From an uncultured Porphyromonas sp. (GTDB taxonomy: Bacteria > Bacteroidota > Bacteroidia > Bacteroidales > Porphyromonadaceae), in the NCBI GenBank assembly GCA_900554935.1, contig USJF01000070.1, positions 1 through 6,776 on the forward strand: DNA of 6,776 nt. The letters are read 5' to 3'. Below, piece by piece: positions 1-6,687 of the stretch. A model generated the notes under the pieces. It was not told the DNA's origin. It searched no databases and was given only the letters and a program-made list of their open reading frames with translations. How positions within the stretch are numbered: the stretch's first letter is position 1; every line of letters starts with the position of its first letter. The position numbers and the translations under genes were made by a program.

Positions 1-85
1 CTCGCCTATACTTTGGTTTCGTACTAGATAACTGTTTGTTTTGTCGCTCACTCTCTCTGAGTAGCCGCGCTATTTTAGTGCTTGG
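1..85. other. intergenic region downstream of ftsQ, probably leading to ftsA
   Basis: These 85 bases follow the ftsQ stop codon. No ATG is present on the minus strand here, so any gene that follows starts outside the window or at an alternative codon. A minus-strand GTG at 49-51 opens a frame that stays open to the edge (17 codons, VSDKTNSYLV...). It does not resemble the usual FtsA start with its early AIDLG-type phosphate-binding stretch, so I do not call it a gene. An imperfect hairpin (arms 46-53 and 59-65, one bulged base) lacks a following T-run on either strand and is not a convincing terminator. The gene expected next from conserved order in this phylum is ftsA, then ftsZ. Confidence 0.5.
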
Positions 86-832
86 TTAGTCTCGTTTCTT
101 GCATACAATCTGTCCGGCATAGGAGAGCTTTACCAGCTGATAGCGATTGGCACCTACTTGTGGCACGATTTTCTTGTAAAACGTATGTATCTTTGGTAGC
201 TCTTCCTCTAGGTTGTTAGTCCCCAGGACCTCAAAAATATAGTCTCCTACCCTTGGATAGAAGTGTAGGCGATTGCCTTCCTTTAGCTCAATCACACTGA
301 AAAAAGAGGCCCATTCCTTGTGTGCCTGCATAAATTGGCTCAGAGGCAGAAGTGTTTGCTTGAGCGTGAGAGAATCTACCCTCTCAGCTCTTACTATAGG
401 AAGGTATACGGATACTCCCACTTTGGTGCGCATAGGATTGCCTTCATCATCTAAGTAGAAGGAGCCTTGGTTGGAAAAAAAACGTAAGATTGGTTTGCGA
501 CTCTCTACCTGTACCGTCATCTGGCGAGATGTGGGAGAGATAAAGGCATTCACTTCTTTGGCATAAGGTATTTCTTGCTGTACGCGACCCTCAATGGCTG
601 CGAGGTCCACAGATGTTGTGGTGGTGTCGGTAATGTCTATAGGTAGTACGTGTGTTACATCTTCCTTGTCCAGAAAACCCTTTTCGCTCCCATGGATGAT
701 CACGCGAGTGAGGTTAGGCCGCACAATATAGCGAGCCTGCCCTCTCATAGCGAGATAGGAGTAGCCCATTATCCCCAATAGCAGGAGGGCCAATAGCCAG
801 GTGAAAAACCTCCTAATCCCCTTTTTTGTCAT
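86..832 (-). CDS. ftsQ: Cell division protein FtsQ (DivIB family)
   Basis: This bitopic inner-membrane divisome protein should link early cytoplasmic division proteins to the FtsL/FtsB and FtsW/FtsI septal synthesis machinery. The 248-residue product has a very short basic cytoplasmic N-terminus (MTKKGIRR), one membrane segment at about residues 9-29, and a periplasmic part. A POTRA-like region spans about 42-112 (LTRVIIHGSEKGFLDKEDV onward), followed by a beta-rich domain. The tail LSYAGQIVCKK (about 236-247) is the type I associate with Bacteroidota FtsQ. Sequence conservation in this family is low, so the call leans on topology, the tail and position after murC. Its ATG overlaps the murC stop in an ATGA, pointing to translational coupling. 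An eight-base homopolymer (475-482, T8 on the coding strand) encodes the Phe-Phe near residue 118. The frame is intact. Confidence 0.9.
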   Translation of the reverse strand: MTKKGIRRFFTWLLALLLLGIMGYSYLAMRGQARYIVRPNLTRVIIHGSEKGFLDKEDVTHVLPIDITDTTTTSVDLAAIEGRVQQEIPYAKEVNAFISPTSRQMTVQVESRKPILRFFSNQGSFYLDDEGNPMRTKVGVSVYLPIVRAERVDSLTLKQTLLPLSQFMQAHKEWASFFSVIELKEGNRLHFYPRVGDYIFEVLGTNNLEEELPKIHTFYKKIVPQVGANRYQLVKLSYAGQIVCKKRD

Positions 833-2202
833 AGCACTATACTTTTGAGATAGTCTCTAACCTCAGGTAGAAGGTACTCAATATCGCCAGCCCCCATCAT
901 CACTAGCACATCGAAGTGGTGCTTACGTAGTTCTTGAATCAATCCCTCCTTTGTGACAGAGGCCTTAAGGGGCGAGGTGACAAGCTTTGCCAAAGCATCT
1001 GAAGTAATGCCTGGGACAGGCTCCTCACGAGCTGGGTAGATAGGGATTAATATCACATTGTCTACCACGGATAGAGCTTCAGCAAATTGCTCCATAAAGT
1101 CGGCAGTGCGGCTAAAGAGGTGTGGCTGGAAGACCACTGCAATTTCTTTGTCTGGATAGAGCTTGCGAATCGATGTAAGTGATGCCCTGATTTCATCTGG
1201 GTGGTGGGCATAGTCATCTATCATCACAGGGTGGTGTGGCTCATTTAGCCATCTTTCAAAGCGTCTGCGACTACCCAAGAAACTCTTCAGCGCCTGCCTC
1301 GTTTCTTCCTCTGTTACGCCCAAGTGTTGGGCCAGTGCAAGTGCGGCTGTTGCATTGAGTACATTGATTTCTACAGGAGTGCCTATCTGCAACTGCTGGT
1401 AGCAACCATCAGGGTAGTGCCAATCAAAGTAAAGCTCCCCATCTCGATAGGTCACATCGCTATACCAATAGTCCAATCCAGGAGTCCCACCATAGCGGAG
1501 GAGGGTTACCCCCTTAGGGCTCTCTTTGAGCTGTGCCTCCTCATTGAGGAGAATGATCCCTCCCTCTTTAGTCTTTTCAGCAAAGACTTGAAATGCCTCT
1601 CGGTAGGCTTCAGCCGTTCGATAGATATCTAGGTGGTCGGGCTCAGTGGAGGTAATGATAGTGTGGGTAGGGGTTAATTGGTGGAACGAACGATCGTACT
1701 CATCTGCCTCTATCACTACGTATGGACTATTGGGATTGAGATAAAGGTTACTTCCACTATTTTGCGAAACGCCACCGAGAAAGGCATTGGTGCCGATATG
1801 CGACTGATCGAGAAGGTGTGCCAAAAGGGTGCTGGTAGTGGTCTTGCCGTGCGTTCCCGCCACACAAAGTGCTTTTTGACGGCGTGTTATTTGCCCTAGT
1901 ACCACAGCGCGCTTTACCTCTTCGTAGCCGTGCTGTGCGTAGTATTGACGGATATGATTGTCTTCGTGTATTGCTGGGGTATATACCACTTGCACCTCTC
2001 TAGGTGATCGGTATCTGTCAGGGATTAGCTCTGGTTTATCTTCATAGATGATCTCTGCACCGGCCTCCTCTAGGGCAATAGATCCCTTCGAACGAATCCT
2101 ATCGTATCCTCCCACGTGAGCTCCCTCGGCAAGGAAGTAGCGTGCGATAGCACTCATCCCAATACCTCCGATGCCGATAAAAAAATAACTCTTTCCCGTC
2201 AT
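829..2202 (-). CDS. murC: UDP-N-acetylmuramate--L-alanine ligase MurC
   Basis: This cytoplasmic ATP-dependent ligase adds L-alanine to UDP-MurNAc, the first step in building the peptidoglycan stem peptide. From the ATG at 2202 the product has 457 residues, normal for MurC. The N-terminal UDP-binding Rossmann domain opens with GIGGIGMSA (10-18). The central ATPase domain has the P-loop AGTHGKTTT (115-123), EADEYDRSF (165-173) and the Mur-ligase DHLD motif (189-192). The C-terminal domain carries DDYAHHPDEI (329-338) and FQPHLFSRT (358-366), both typical of MurC rather than MurD/E/F. A GTG two codons upstream (2208) is an equally possible start. Neither has a clear SD, and I chose ATG because MTGKSYFF fits family N-termini. 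The gene follows murG by 10-16 nt and overlaps ftsQ by 4 nt. A T7 run near the start encodes Phe-Phe, with no frameshift. Confidence 0.96.
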   Translation of the reverse strand: MTGKSYFFIGIGGIGMSAIARYFLAEGAHVGGYDRIRSKGSIALEEAGAEIIYEDKPELIPDRYRSPREVQVVYTPAIHEDNHIRQYYAQHGYEEVKRAVVLGQITRRQKALCVAGTHGKTTTSTLLAHLLDQSHIGTNAFLGGVSQNSGSNLYLNPNSPYVVIEADEYDRSFHQLTPTHTIITSTEPDHLDIYRTAEAYREAFQVFAEKTKEGGIILLNEEAQLKESPKGVTLLRYGGTPGLDYWYSDVTYRDGELYFDWHYPDGCYQQLQIGTPVEINVLNATAALALAQHLGVTEEETRQALKSFLGSRRRFERWLNEPHHPVMIDDYAHHPDEIRASLTSIRKLYPDKEIAVVFQPHLFSRTADFMEQFAEALSVVDNVILIPIYPAREEPVPGITSDALAKLVTSPLKASVTKEGLIQELRKHHFDVLVMMGAGDIEYLLPEVRDYLKSIVL

Positions 2203-2218
2203 ATTCACTTCATCCCTA

Positions 2219-3367
2219 TTATCGGGCTTTTGACTCTGCTCTTTTCTCTACAATCCTCACTACTTCATCCACAATGGTCTCATCTGCTCTAGGGCAGGCT
2301 AGCTTCAGTGCATTAGCGCCTAGTTGCTCCAGCTTATTCTCCTCCCGAAGTAGTTCCAACGCTTTGGGCACTAGCGTCTCTCTAGCTTCGGCATCGGTGA
2401 TCATTACAGCTGCATTATCAGCGACTAGAGCTTGGGCATTTTTGGTTTGGTGATCCTCCGCTACATTGGGGCTGGGCACTAAGATCGATGGTTTCCCCAG
2501 CATGCAGAGCTCTGAGATAGAGCTTGCTCCCGCACGAGAGATGACCAAGTCTGCCACAGAATAGGCATAGTCCATACGATTGATAAAGTCGGTAAGTACT
2601 ATATTCTCGCCCTCTAAGCCTTTGCTTTTGAGTAGTGCTTTCCCCTCCTCAATGTAGCTCTTGCCACACTGCCAGAGTAGTTGTACCGACTTTTCTTCGT
2701 TTACAAATTGCTCCACTGCCGCCGCCATACTTTCGTTGATGGTCTTTGCGCCTAGACTACCTCCTATCACTAGGAGCGTACGCTTCTCAGGATTTAGCCC
2801 GAAGTGTTGATACGCCTCTGATGCATGTGGTTGAATGTGCGCCAATTCCTTGCGGATCGGATTCCCCGTCAGAATGATTGGCTTTCCTTTTGGAAAGAAA
2901 CGAGCCATATCCTTATAGGCGACGCAGATCGTCTCCGCCTTCTTGCCTACCAGCTTATTGGTCTTTCCTGCAAAAGAGTTTTGCTCCTGCACGAGTGTTG
3001 GTATCTTTAGCTTGTTGGCCTCCAATAGCGTAGGAGCACTTGCGTACCCCCCAACTCCGATCACTATCTGAGGGCGTATCCTTTTCAGTTCCTTCCGGAT
3101 TTGTCTGCTACTTTTATATAGCTTCCAGAGCGTGATGCAAAGCTTTATTGGATTCTTATCCCGGCTCAATCCTTCCACAGGGAGTAGGATGATATCATAT
3201 CCTGCTGCCGGTACCTTTTCCTCCTCCATACGTCCTTTGGCACCTACAAAGGTCACCTCACACTCCGGGTATCTGCGTCGGATCTCATTGGCGATAGAGA
3301 TAGCGGGGAAGATATGACCTCCCGTGCCGCCACCGCTGATTACTACATTTGTTAGTTTTGTACTCAT
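2219..3367 (-). CDS. murG: Lipid II synthase MurG (UDP-GlcNAc transferase)
   Basis: MurG is a peripheral glycosyltransferase on the inner face of the cytoplasmic membrane. It transfers GlcNAc from UDP-GlcNAc to undecaprenyl-pyrophosphoryl-MurNAc-pentapeptide (lipid I), giving lipid II. The 382-residue protein is of usual length or slightly long. Visible family marks are the first glycine loop GGGTGGH (12-18), the second loop GVGGYAS (104-110), QEQNSFAGKTNK (127-138), the GGSLGA loop (202-207) opening the C-terminal GT-B domain, ISRAGASSISEL (276-287) and the UDP-sugar-binding stretch PSPNVAEDHQTKNA (298-311). The ATG at 3367 overlaps the ftsW stop in an ATGA. A purine-rich AAGGTGGAG just upstream lies within the last ftsW codons and could act as a ribosome site. 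It is followed by murC. Confidence 0.97.
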   Translation of the reverse strand: MSTKLTNVVISGGGTGGHIFPAISIANEIRRRYPECEVTFVGAKGRMEEEKVPAAGYDIILLPVEGLSRDKNPIKLCITLWKLYKSSRQIRKELKRIRPQIVIGVGGYASAPTLLEANKLKIPTLVQEQNSFAGKTNKLVGKKAETICVAYKDMARFFPKGKPIILTGNPIRKELAHIQPHASEAYQHFGLNPEKRTLLVIGGSLGAKTINESMAAAVEQFVNEEKSVQLLWQCGKSYIEEGKALLKSKGLEGENIVLTDFINRMDYAYSVADLVISRAGASSISELCMLGKPSILVPSPNVAEDHQTKNAQALVADNAAVMITDAEARETLVPKALELLREENKLEQLGANALKLACPRADETIVDEVVRIVEKRAESKAR

Positions 3368-4689
3368 GGCTCCACCTTTTCTATTGGTTCACTCTCTATT
3401 GGAGGCATCTCTGGGATCGCCTCGGCACTCACTATTTGATTCATTCCCCCTGCTTTTGCGATTCGTTCCTCCTCCTTTCGCTTGTTGTCGTTACTCACGG
3501 CCAATAGGATACCGAAGTAGATACCCGTCACTAGATAGCTAGATCCGCCTCGGCTGATAAATGGGAGGTTTTGCCCCGTGATAGGGAATAGGTTCACACA
3601 TATAAGCATATGCAAAAAGGCCTGTAGTGTGATAATCAGTCCTATCCCTAATACCAGAAGCGTTTGGTATACATTATTGGTTCGCCGGCCGATTCCTCCG
3701 ATCGTAAAGAAAAGTGCCAGATAAGTTAGCACCACTAATATAGCCGCTGCAATACCTCCCTCCTCTACTAAGATGCTAAATACGAAGTCCGAATAGGGCT
3801 CCGGGAGCAGATTACGCATCTCACTTTTGCCAAAGCCTACACCGAGTAGATGGCTATTAGCGATAGCTCTTTGTGATGATACAATCTGCAGATCCTTCCC
3901 ATCAATATCGCTGTAGGTATCCGTATCGATTGGAGCTCCCACTTGTGTCACAAAGCGCTCAATTCTAGCGTAGCCAGTGCCCAGACGAGTTGCCCCTCCC
4001 TCTCTGATACTTGGCACAAAAATCAATAACGCAATCAATACCGCTAAAACCGCCAAGCCACCCCAAAAGAGCCTACTCAGCCACTTCCGATTGGCACCTC
4101 CGATATAAGAGATGCAGAAGACTACCGAGAGGAGGATCAGGGCTGTTGATATGTTTTCCTTAAATATAGGCCCACAGATTAGTATCGTCGTGCCAAATAT
4201 TATCCAGAAGTTTTTGACAGAAGCATGGAGCCCATCCTTGAACCTTAGCTGAGTCGCCACAAAGTTAATCAACGCAAGCCTTGCCAGCTCTGAGGGCTGA
4301 AACGAGATGCCGAAGAGTGAGATTTGTCGCTTTGCTTCGTTGAGATCCTGCCCCCTGAATAGCACTAAGATAAGAGAGATAAAGCTCAGTATTAAAAAGA
4401 GCGGTGCATATCTCCTGAAATAACGAAGCGGAATATGCGATACCGCCACACATATCCCAATAGATAAAATCATCGAGAGTACATGCTTCCCAAACATACT
4501 GAAGAAGCCACCTCCACTCGCCCAAGAGCCAAATGCCTTTGTACTGGTAGATGAAAAGACAATCCATAGGCTAATCGACATCAGTACCAGCATAATAACC
4601 CATATTGCCTTACTGCCTATAAAGAGTCTACTTGGATACCACCACGGCTGAGTTGGGGCCTCTCTCACAATAGCACTTTCTTCGCTCAT
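3364..4689 (-). CDS. ftsW: Septal peptidoglycan polymerase FtsW (SEDS family)
   Basis: FtsW is a polytopic SEDS glycosyltransferase that polymerises lipid II into septal glycan together with its class B PBP partner (FtsI). The 441-residue form from ATG 4689 has about ten hydrophobic segments (first at about 27-46, last at about 384-399). SEDS motifs include FQPSELARL (130-138), the large periplasmic loop RIERF...DID...Q (242-268), GVGFGKSEMRNLLPEPYSDFVFSILVEE (283-310) and LPFISRGGSS (375-384). FtsW rather than RodA is inferred from neighbours murG, murC and ftsQ. The catalytic Asp should be in the 255-266 Asp cluster. The cytoplasmic tail (about 400-441) is charged, ending in Glu/Pro-rich sequence. 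An in-frame GTG at 4749 would add 20 residues overlapping the upstream gene. It has a perfect SD upstream at a long spacing, so the start is uncertain. The gene overlaps murG by 4 nt. Confidence 0.93.
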   Translation of the reverse strand: MSEESAIVREAPTQPWWYPSRLFIGSKAIWVIMLVLMSISLWIVFSSTSTKAFGSWASGGGFFSMFGKHVLSMILSIGICVAVSHIPLRYFRRYAPLFLILSFISLILVLFRGQDLNEAKRQISLFGISFQPSELARLALINFVATQLRFKDGLHASVKNFWIIFGTTILICGPIFKENISTALILLSVVFCISYIGGANRKWLSRLFWGGLAVLAVLIALLIFVPSIREGGATRLGTGYARIERFVTQVGAPIDTDTYSDIDGKDLQIVSSQRAIANSHLLGVGFGKSEMRNLLPEPYSDFVFSILVEEGGIAAAILVVLTYLALFFTIGGIGRRTNNVYQTLLVLGIGLIITLQAFLHMLICVNLFPITGQNLPFISRGGSSYLVTGIYFGILLAVSNDNKRKEEERIAKAGGMNQIVSAEAIPEMPPIESEPIEKVEP

Positions 4690-4696
4690 CCTACTA

Positions 4697-5041
4697 CTAT
4701 TTGGCCTCCTCTGGCCATATTTTTCCAGTCCATAAATACCTCGTCTCACTTCTAGAGGTCACCTCCTTTACGATGATTTGGTAGCAGTGCCCCTCCTTGT
4801 ATCGATCGTCAAAGCCATCAATCGACTTAATTGGTGGAAAAGGCTTTGGCTCCACTGCCCCCTTCTCCTGAATCAAGACCCGATACCTTCCCTGCTCATC
4901 CTTTTGCTCAAGGATTATCAAGTAAAGCCTTCGTACACTTATCGGTATGGGGGATGGTTTGGAGCAACCACCCACCAGCATAAGGAGTGCCAAGCATCCT
5001 ACTAGGGTCCACATCCATCTATACCGTCCACTCTTAGTCAT
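4697..5041 (-). CDS. Small putative lipoprotein of unknown function (possibly DUF4377-like)
   Basis: I do not recognise this protein with confidence. From the ATG at 5041 it has 114 residues. It has a basic n-region (K3, R6, R8), a hydrophobic stretch at 11-22 and a lipobox-like VGGC ending at Cys26, so it is probably a lipoprotein. LVGC at 13-16 is an alternative but less well placed. Residues +2 to +5 (SKPS) lack the acidic run of the Bacteroidota surface-export signal, suggesting it faces the periplasm. The mature part is about 89 residues with beta-strand-like alternation (LYLIILEQ, YRVLIQEKG, HCYQIIVKEV, YLWTGKIWP). The order VLIQEKGAVE / IDGFDDRYKEGHCYQIIVKEV recalls DUF4377 domains, an impression from memory only. 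The ATG lies inside the last codons of cmk-ispH (8-nt overlap), and the stop is 7 nt before ftsW. A GTG at 5050 is an alternative start. Tight packing supports a real, co-translated gene. Confidence 0.72.
   Translation of the reverse strand: MTKSGRYRWMWTLVGCLALLMLVGGCSKPSPIPISVRRLYLIILEQKDEQGRYRVLIQEKGAVEPKPFPPIKSIDGFDDRYKEGHCYQIIVKEVTSRSETRYLWTGKIWPEEAK
4759..4769 (-). promoter_or_regulatory. Perfect 11-base Shine-Dalgarno sequence inside the lipoprotein gene
   Basis: The coding strand reads AAAGGAGGTGA, an exact complement of the conserved 16S rRNA 3' end. It lies nine bases before an in-frame GTG (4749) that would start a longer FtsW of 461 residues. It also encodes Lys-Glu-Val of the lipoprotein, so it may be a chance match. 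If used, it would couple ftsW translation to the upstream gene through a 53-nt overlap. Confidence 0.3.
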
Positions 5042-6620
5042 GCACCACACTCTCCCCTCCTCTTCGCTCCTCTAATTTGCGCTTTACCGCCTCCATCTGC
5101 CACCTAGGTGTAGAGGTGGCGCCACAAATGCCTACAGAGTGCACCCACGAGGGTAGCGGAGTGGTGATCTCATCAGGTGAAGTGATAAAGTAGCTATTTA
5201 GATTGGCCTTAAGGGCTGTCTTATAGAGTACCTTTCCATTACTGCTATGTGCTCCAGCAATGAAGTAGACCCAATCCTTTTCCTTAGCAAAACTGGTAAT
5301 CTCAGGCACCCTATTAGAGACCTGCCTGCAGATCGTATCGTACCACTCCACCTTTATCCCCTCCTTCACCCATTGGCGTAAGAAAGTCTCAAGAGCGCCA
5401 AAGGAAACCTGGTCCATAGTCGTCTGGCTAAAAAGAGCCACCGCACGATTGGGATCTACCAGCTCCTGAGCTTCCTCTATCGACTCTACTACAATTGCAG
5501 TACCTTCAGTCTGCCCCACCAATCCATTTACCTCGGCATGCCCACGCTTCCCGAAGATCACAATCTGTAGACCCTCCTTCAGCCCCTCTAGGTACCTTGT
5601 CCGAATACGTTTTTGGAGCGTCAGTACCACCGGGCAAGTGGCGTCAATCACCTCAATGCCGTACTGCTCTGCTTTAGCGTAGATCTTTGGCGCTTCACCG
5701 TGGGCTCTAAAGAGTACCCGCTTTCCTTGCAGTTGGGGCAATTGGTCGTAATCTACCGCATGAAGCCCCTCCCGAGAGAGCCGCTCTACCTCCTCGCTAT
5801 TGTGCACAATATCCCCAAGTGAGTAGAGTGGGCGATCCTGTGCTAGCTCCGATTCCGCCTTGCTGATCGCATGAATCACACCAAAGCAAAAGCCCGAGCC
5901 CTCGTCGATCTCTACCGAGAGCTCCCCTGAGCTATTACCTCTGATCACACGCATAGCTACCTCCCATACCAGTTGCTGCTGTTCTTCTAGTGTAAGCGAA
6001 CTATTATCCAGTAGAATCGCATCCTCTGCCTTTCGGAGTGGGTCCAAGTCCCTGGTGCTATCGATGCGATCGCGTTCTACCACATTTCGAAGCACTTCTT
6101 CATAGCTCACCTTGTCGCCTCGTCGCTGTAGCTCAGCTACTCTGCGGGCAGCCCGTACCTCGGTAGAGGCGGTGACAAAAAACTTTAGCTCCGCATTGGG
6201 CATTACCACCGTGCCAATATCACGCCCATCCATCACCACACCACCAGCTGAGACCCACGACTGTTGCAGAGCCACAAGGTAACGCCGTACAGCGCCAATG
6301 GTACTGATCGGGCTTACATGATTGGAGACTTCCATGCCCCGAATCTCACGCTCTACATCCTCTCCATTGAGGAGTAGATGCTGGCCATCCTCCTTTGGCA
6401 CAAAAGCAAGGCATACCTCGTCTGCTACACGACTGCTGATCTCCTCCTCCAGAGGGGTATCGCCCCGCCAAAGGCCCTCCCGAAGCGACCAAAGGGTCAC
6501 TCCACGATACATCGCACCCGTATCTACGTAGGTATAGCCGAGCTGGCTCGCCAGTCGTTTGGCAATAGTACTCTTGCCACAAGAGGAGTGCCCATCAAGG
6601 GCTATATTGATTCTTCTCAT
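5034..6620 (-). CDS. cmk-ispH: Fused CMP kinase and 4-hydroxy-3-methylbut-2-enyl diphosphate reductase (Cmk-IspH)
   Basis: One uninterrupted 528-residue frame carries two complete enzymes. Residues 1-227 are Cmk, which phosphorylates CMP/dCMP. The P-loop is GHSSCGKST (10-18), with DTGAMYRG (33-40), DGRDIGTVV (131-139) and RDRIDSTRDLDPL (183-195). Residues about 236-520 are IspH, the [4Fe-4S] enzyme that reduces HMBPP to IPP and DMAPP. Cluster cysteines are C245, C329 and C431. Substrate-site residues include H273, H307, H361, E363, T400/T401, S459-S460-N461 and S503. Nothing essential appears missing in either half. The linker (about 227-235, RGNSSGELS) replaces the stop and start that separate these genes elsewhere. 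I chose ATG 6620 because MRRINIALDGHSSCGKST matches Cmk N-termini. ATG 6638 would add six residues but falls inside the candidate promoter. The end overlaps the lipoprotein gene by 8 nt. Confidence 0.93.
   Translation of the reverse strand: MRRINIALDGHSSCGKSTIAKRLASQLGYTYVDTGAMYRGVTLWSLREGLWRGDTPLEEEISSRVADEVCLAFVPKEDGQHLLLNGEDVEREIRGMEVSNHVSPISTIGAVRRYLVALQQSWVSAGGVVMDGRDIGTVVMPNAELKFFVTASTEVRAARRVAELQRRGDKVSYEEVLRNVVERDRIDSTRDLDPLRKAEDAILLDNSSLTLEEQQQLVWEVAMRVIRGNSSGELSVEIDEGSGFCFGVIHAISKAESELAQDRPLYSLGDIVHNSEEVERLSREGLHAVDYDQLPQLQGKRVLFRAHGEAPKIYAKAEQYGIEVIDATCPVVLTLQKRIRTRYLEGLKEGLQIVIFGKRGHAEVNGLVGQTEGTAIVVESIEEAQELVDPNRAVALFSQTTMDQVSFGALETFLRQWVKEGIKVEWYDTICRQVSNRVPEITSFAKEKDWVYFIAGAHSSNGKVLYKTALKANLNSYFITSPDEITTPLPSWVHSVGICGATSTPRWQMEAVKRKLEERRGGESVVHD
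5952..5965 (-). promoter_or_regulatory. Possible internal ribosome binding site and ATG for free IspH
   Basis: On the coding strand, GGGAGG is followed by five bases (TAGCT) and an in-frame ATG (Met223 of the fusion). This lies exactly at the end of the Cmk domain and 13 codons before the IspH domain begins. Translation from here would give a 306-residue stand-alone IspH (stop at 5034), close to normal IspH length. It could be a relic of once-separate genes or a working second start. SD sequences are weak predictors in Bacteroidota, so function is uncertain. Confidence 0.35.
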
Positions 6621-6633
6621 AGAGTTATCTCTA

Positions 6634-6664
6634 CACATATATAATATAGGTCGGTATCCCTAAA
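6634..6664 (-). promoter_or_regulatory. Candidate Bacteroidota-type promoter for the cmk-ispH to ftsQ operon
   Basis: On the minus strand TTTA (6664-6661) is followed, after 19 bases, by TATATGTG (6641-6634). These match the Bacteroidota -33 TTTG and -7 TAnnTTTG elements at 3 of 4 and 5 of 6 fixed positions, with an accepted spacing. Transcription would start near 6627-6630, leaving a leader of about 10 nt before ATG 6620 and excluding the upstream ATG at 6638. An overlapping TATATTATAT could instead serve as a sigma-70-like -10. This is a motif match only. Confidence 0.35.
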
Positions 6665-6671
6665 TCCCTAA
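6656..6671. repeat. Two adjacent copies of an 8-bp direct repeat (ATCCCTAA)
   Basis: ATCCCTAA occurs twice back to back (6656-6663 and 6664-6671), spanning the candidate -33 element. It reads TTAGGGAT on the coding strand. Two adjacent 8-mers could form a protein-binding site next to the promoter or could be a chance duplication. Confidence 0.5.
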
Positions 6672-6687
6672 TCACCCCACATTCACA

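Noticed and set aside
1..51. Minus-strand GTG (49-51) with an open frame to the window edge, possible ftsA start
   Set aside because: Only 17 codons are visible and they do not resemble a FtsA N-terminus; a run this long without a stop is expected by chance.
46..65. Imperfect hairpin after ftsQ as a transcription terminator
   Set aside because: The stem has a bulge and no T-run follows on either strand; read-through to ftsA is expected in this cluster.
820..832. A AAA AAG slippery heptamer at the start of ftsQ
   Set aside because: It simply encodes Lys-Lys in a basic N-terminus; no stimulatory structure or useful alternative frame product was seen.
1324..1899. Plus-strand frames opposite murC
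   Set aside because: They are antisense to strongly conserved MurC motifs and show no domain, start signal or promoter.
4265..4567. 100-codon minus-strand frame inside ftsW
   Set aside because: It is an offset frame over FtsW membrane segments; its hydrophobicity is a by-product of the real gene.
6636..6638. ATG 6638 as the start of cmk-ispH
   Set aside because: The six extra residues do not fit Cmk N-termini, no SD precedes it, and it overlaps the promoter-like TATATGTG.
6322..6644. Open frames on the plus strand and in other minus frames over the Cmk region
   Set aside because: They lie wholly opposite or within a gene with full enzyme motifs and have low-complexity, Arg/Ser/Pro-rich translations typical of shadow frames.
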